DNA from: JAKSPM01 sp964450645
GTDB lineage: Bacteria > Bacillota > Clostridia > Oscillospirales > Oscillospiraceae
Direction of reading: 5' to 3'
Assembly (NCBI GenBank): GCA_964450645.1
Contig: CAYVEB010000051.1
Coordinates: forward strand, 1 to 6,705
DNA length: 6,705 nucleotides
Shown: positions 6,216-6,705 of the stretch, in pieces
Position numbering within the stretch: position 1 is the stretch's first letter
Layout of the letters: every line of letters starts with the position of its first letter
Translations under genes and position numbers: made by a program
Notes under the pieces: model-generated
Told to the model about the DNA's origin: nothing
The model's database searches: none
The model's input: only the letters and a program-made list of their open reading frames with translations

Positions 6216-6356
6216 ATGAGTCGGGATCTTGACAAATATGTTGTGTCGGATTACAAGGACTTAATCCGTGGCTGGATTCCTCCGGATAATCAGCCGGAGG
6301 TGATCCTGCCCTACGCGCTTACCGATATGGTGGCGGAGAAAATAGAAAATGCATAA
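6216..6356 (+). CDS. Unidentified 46-residue ORF, possibly a gene remnant
   Basis: ATG 6216 to TAA 6354 encodes a 46-residue acidic peptide: MSRDLDKYVVSDYKDLIRG, then WIPPDNQPEVILPYALTD, then MVAEKIENA. The composition is typical of real protein (one Trp, Pro-rich middle, helical end) and the codons resemble those of ftsH. However, there is no Shine-Dalgarno, and a TAA lies in frame five codons upstream, so it may be the tail of a gene whose 5' part was lost. I do not recognise the family. It is divergent from ftsH, with the ftsH promoter between them, and it is followed by transposon debris. Its middle codons also form a strong inverted repeat (6274-6306). Confidence 0.4.
   Translation: MSRDLDKYVVSDYKDLIRGWIPPDNQPEVILPYALTDMVAEKIENA
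6274..6306. repeat. Strong inverted repeat inside the 46-residue ORF
   Basis: CCTCCGG (6279-6285) and CCGGAGG (6294-6300) are perfect complements around an eight-base loop. The stem extends with GGAT (6274-6277) and ATCC (6303-6306) across a small asymmetric bulge. No T run follows on either strand, so it is not an intrinsic terminator. Confidence 0.5.
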
Positions 6357-6399
6357 AAAGGTTAAGCGACAACGGGCAAGCGAAACTTTTTGATTTTTC

Positions 6400-6440
6400 T
6401 GCACTTTTTAAGGCAACACCGCGCAATAACCTCCATACTA
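6400..6440 (-). mobile_element. Possible outer end of the IS5-family relic
   Basis: About 90 bases beyond the transposase stop, the minus strand reads GGAGGTTATTGCGCGGTG then TTGCCTTAAAAAGTG. The position and the abrupt change of composition outside it fit an IS terminus, but the matching end is beyond the window, so the inverted repeat cannot be tested here. Confidence 0.25.
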
Positions 6441-6441
6441 C

Positions 6442-6477
6442 GCACAAGATTCTAATCTTTGCACAAGATTCTAATCT
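6442..6477. repeat. Two tandem copies of a 17-base unit at 19-base period
   Basis: GCACAAGATTCTAATCT occurs at 6442-6458 and again, identically, at 6461-6477, separated by TT. Each copy holds the dyad AGATT-CT-AATCT. The pair lies between the transposase relic and its presumed terminus, so it may be a subterminal transposase-binding repeat of the IS. Confidence 0.65.
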
Positions 6478-6528
6478 CTGTCTAAAGCCAAGTCTATTGC
6501 TTCAATTGTTGGATTTAAACATAGCAAA

Positions 6529-6704
6529 TCAGGCTGCCAGGGAGGGCCTGTCAGCCAAGATTAGATTCGCCAGCGGAAACATCATATTGCGTTTTGCCAC
6601 TTGCTTTTGTAACTCCGTTCTAAATCATAGGGTTTGTTGCCGCGCTCTCCTTTATCATCGTACGGCTGGATGCGTGCGATCCACTCTCCCCACGGAATGA
6701 TGCG
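6529..6704 (-). pseudogene. Internally deleted IS5-family transposase; N- and C-terminal remnants joined out of frame
   Basis: Reading from the right edge, the first frame (6704 to 6582) gives RIIPWGEWIARIQPY then DDKGERGNKPYDLER. This is the conserved N-terminal block of IS5-family transposases (I-I-P-W-x-E-W-x-x-x-I-x-P, K-G-x-R-G-x-x-P-Y-x-L-E). It then turns to nonsense and stops at 6582-6584. In the next frame (6624 to 6529) the same DNA gives FRTELQKQVAKRNMM then FPLANLILADRPSLAA and a TGA, which is the typical C-terminal end of the same family (L-x-K-Q-x-A-K-x-N-M-M-F-x-L-A-N-L-x-x-A-D-R-P). The whole middle, including the DDE catalytic core, is missing, with the join near 6613-6621. 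The element cannot encode an active transposase. Its 5' end is outside the window. The start codon of the N-terminal piece is not visible. Confidence 0.7.
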
Positions 6705-6705
6705 A

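Noticed and set aside
6229..6257. Plus-strand promoter TTGACA, 17 bases, TACAAG
   Set aside because: The -35 is perfect but the -10 is weak, it lies inside a coding-like frame, and no gene follows before the transposon relic.

Overview
The window looks like chromosomal DNA of a gut-type Clostridia (Firmicutes/Bacillota, probably Lachnospirales or Oscillospirales). The basis is the style of its proteins: a clostridial FtsH with the zinc motif HEIGH, a huge wall-associated YD-repeat protein of the kind common in these bacteria, a compact Cro/C1 repressor, and relics of IS5-type transposases. No rRNA, tRNA or CRISPR array is visible. Every substantial gene reads on the minus strand; the plus strand holds only fragments and one 46-codon ORF.

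Region 1-3144 (minus) is one decayed gene for a secreted YD/RHS-repeat protein. A signal-peptide-bearing N-terminal piece (2803-3144) runs into a frameshift. A 799-residue central piece (414-2813) follows, with YD repeats, two jelly-roll, carbohydrate-binding-like modules and more YD repeats. After an in-frame TGA (414-416) the same frame goes on as normal YD repeat to the left edge. A block normally found between the N-terminal piece and the central piece also seems to be missing. The C-terminal end is outside the window.

Region 3145-3655 holds the AT-rich upstream region of the YD gene, a hairpin that probably terminates the next gene, and a small XRE-family repressor gene (3345-3575, minus). 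Region 3656-4123 is a scar: the start of an IS5-like transposase on the plus strand (3779-3967) that loses similarity after about 45 residues, and a short open fragment just after ftsH.

Region 4124-5935 (minus) is an intact ftsH with all catalytic motifs. It has a good sigma-A-type promoter at 6111-6139 and a leader of roughly 165 nt with small stem-loops, a Shine-Dalgarno placed unusually far from the ATG, and a GTG minigene between them. Region 6140-6705 carries an unidentified 46-residue plus-strand ORF and an internally deleted IS5-family transposase (minus) whose N-terminal and C-terminal remnants are joined out of frame, followed by a 19-bp tandem repeat and a possible IS end.

The genes do not form a pathway. 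The picture is one healthy housekeeping gene (ftsH) inside an accessory stretch of decayed surface protein and transposon debris. I see no convincing new multi-gene system; the most interesting points are the structured ftsH leader and the decay history of the YD-repeat gene.
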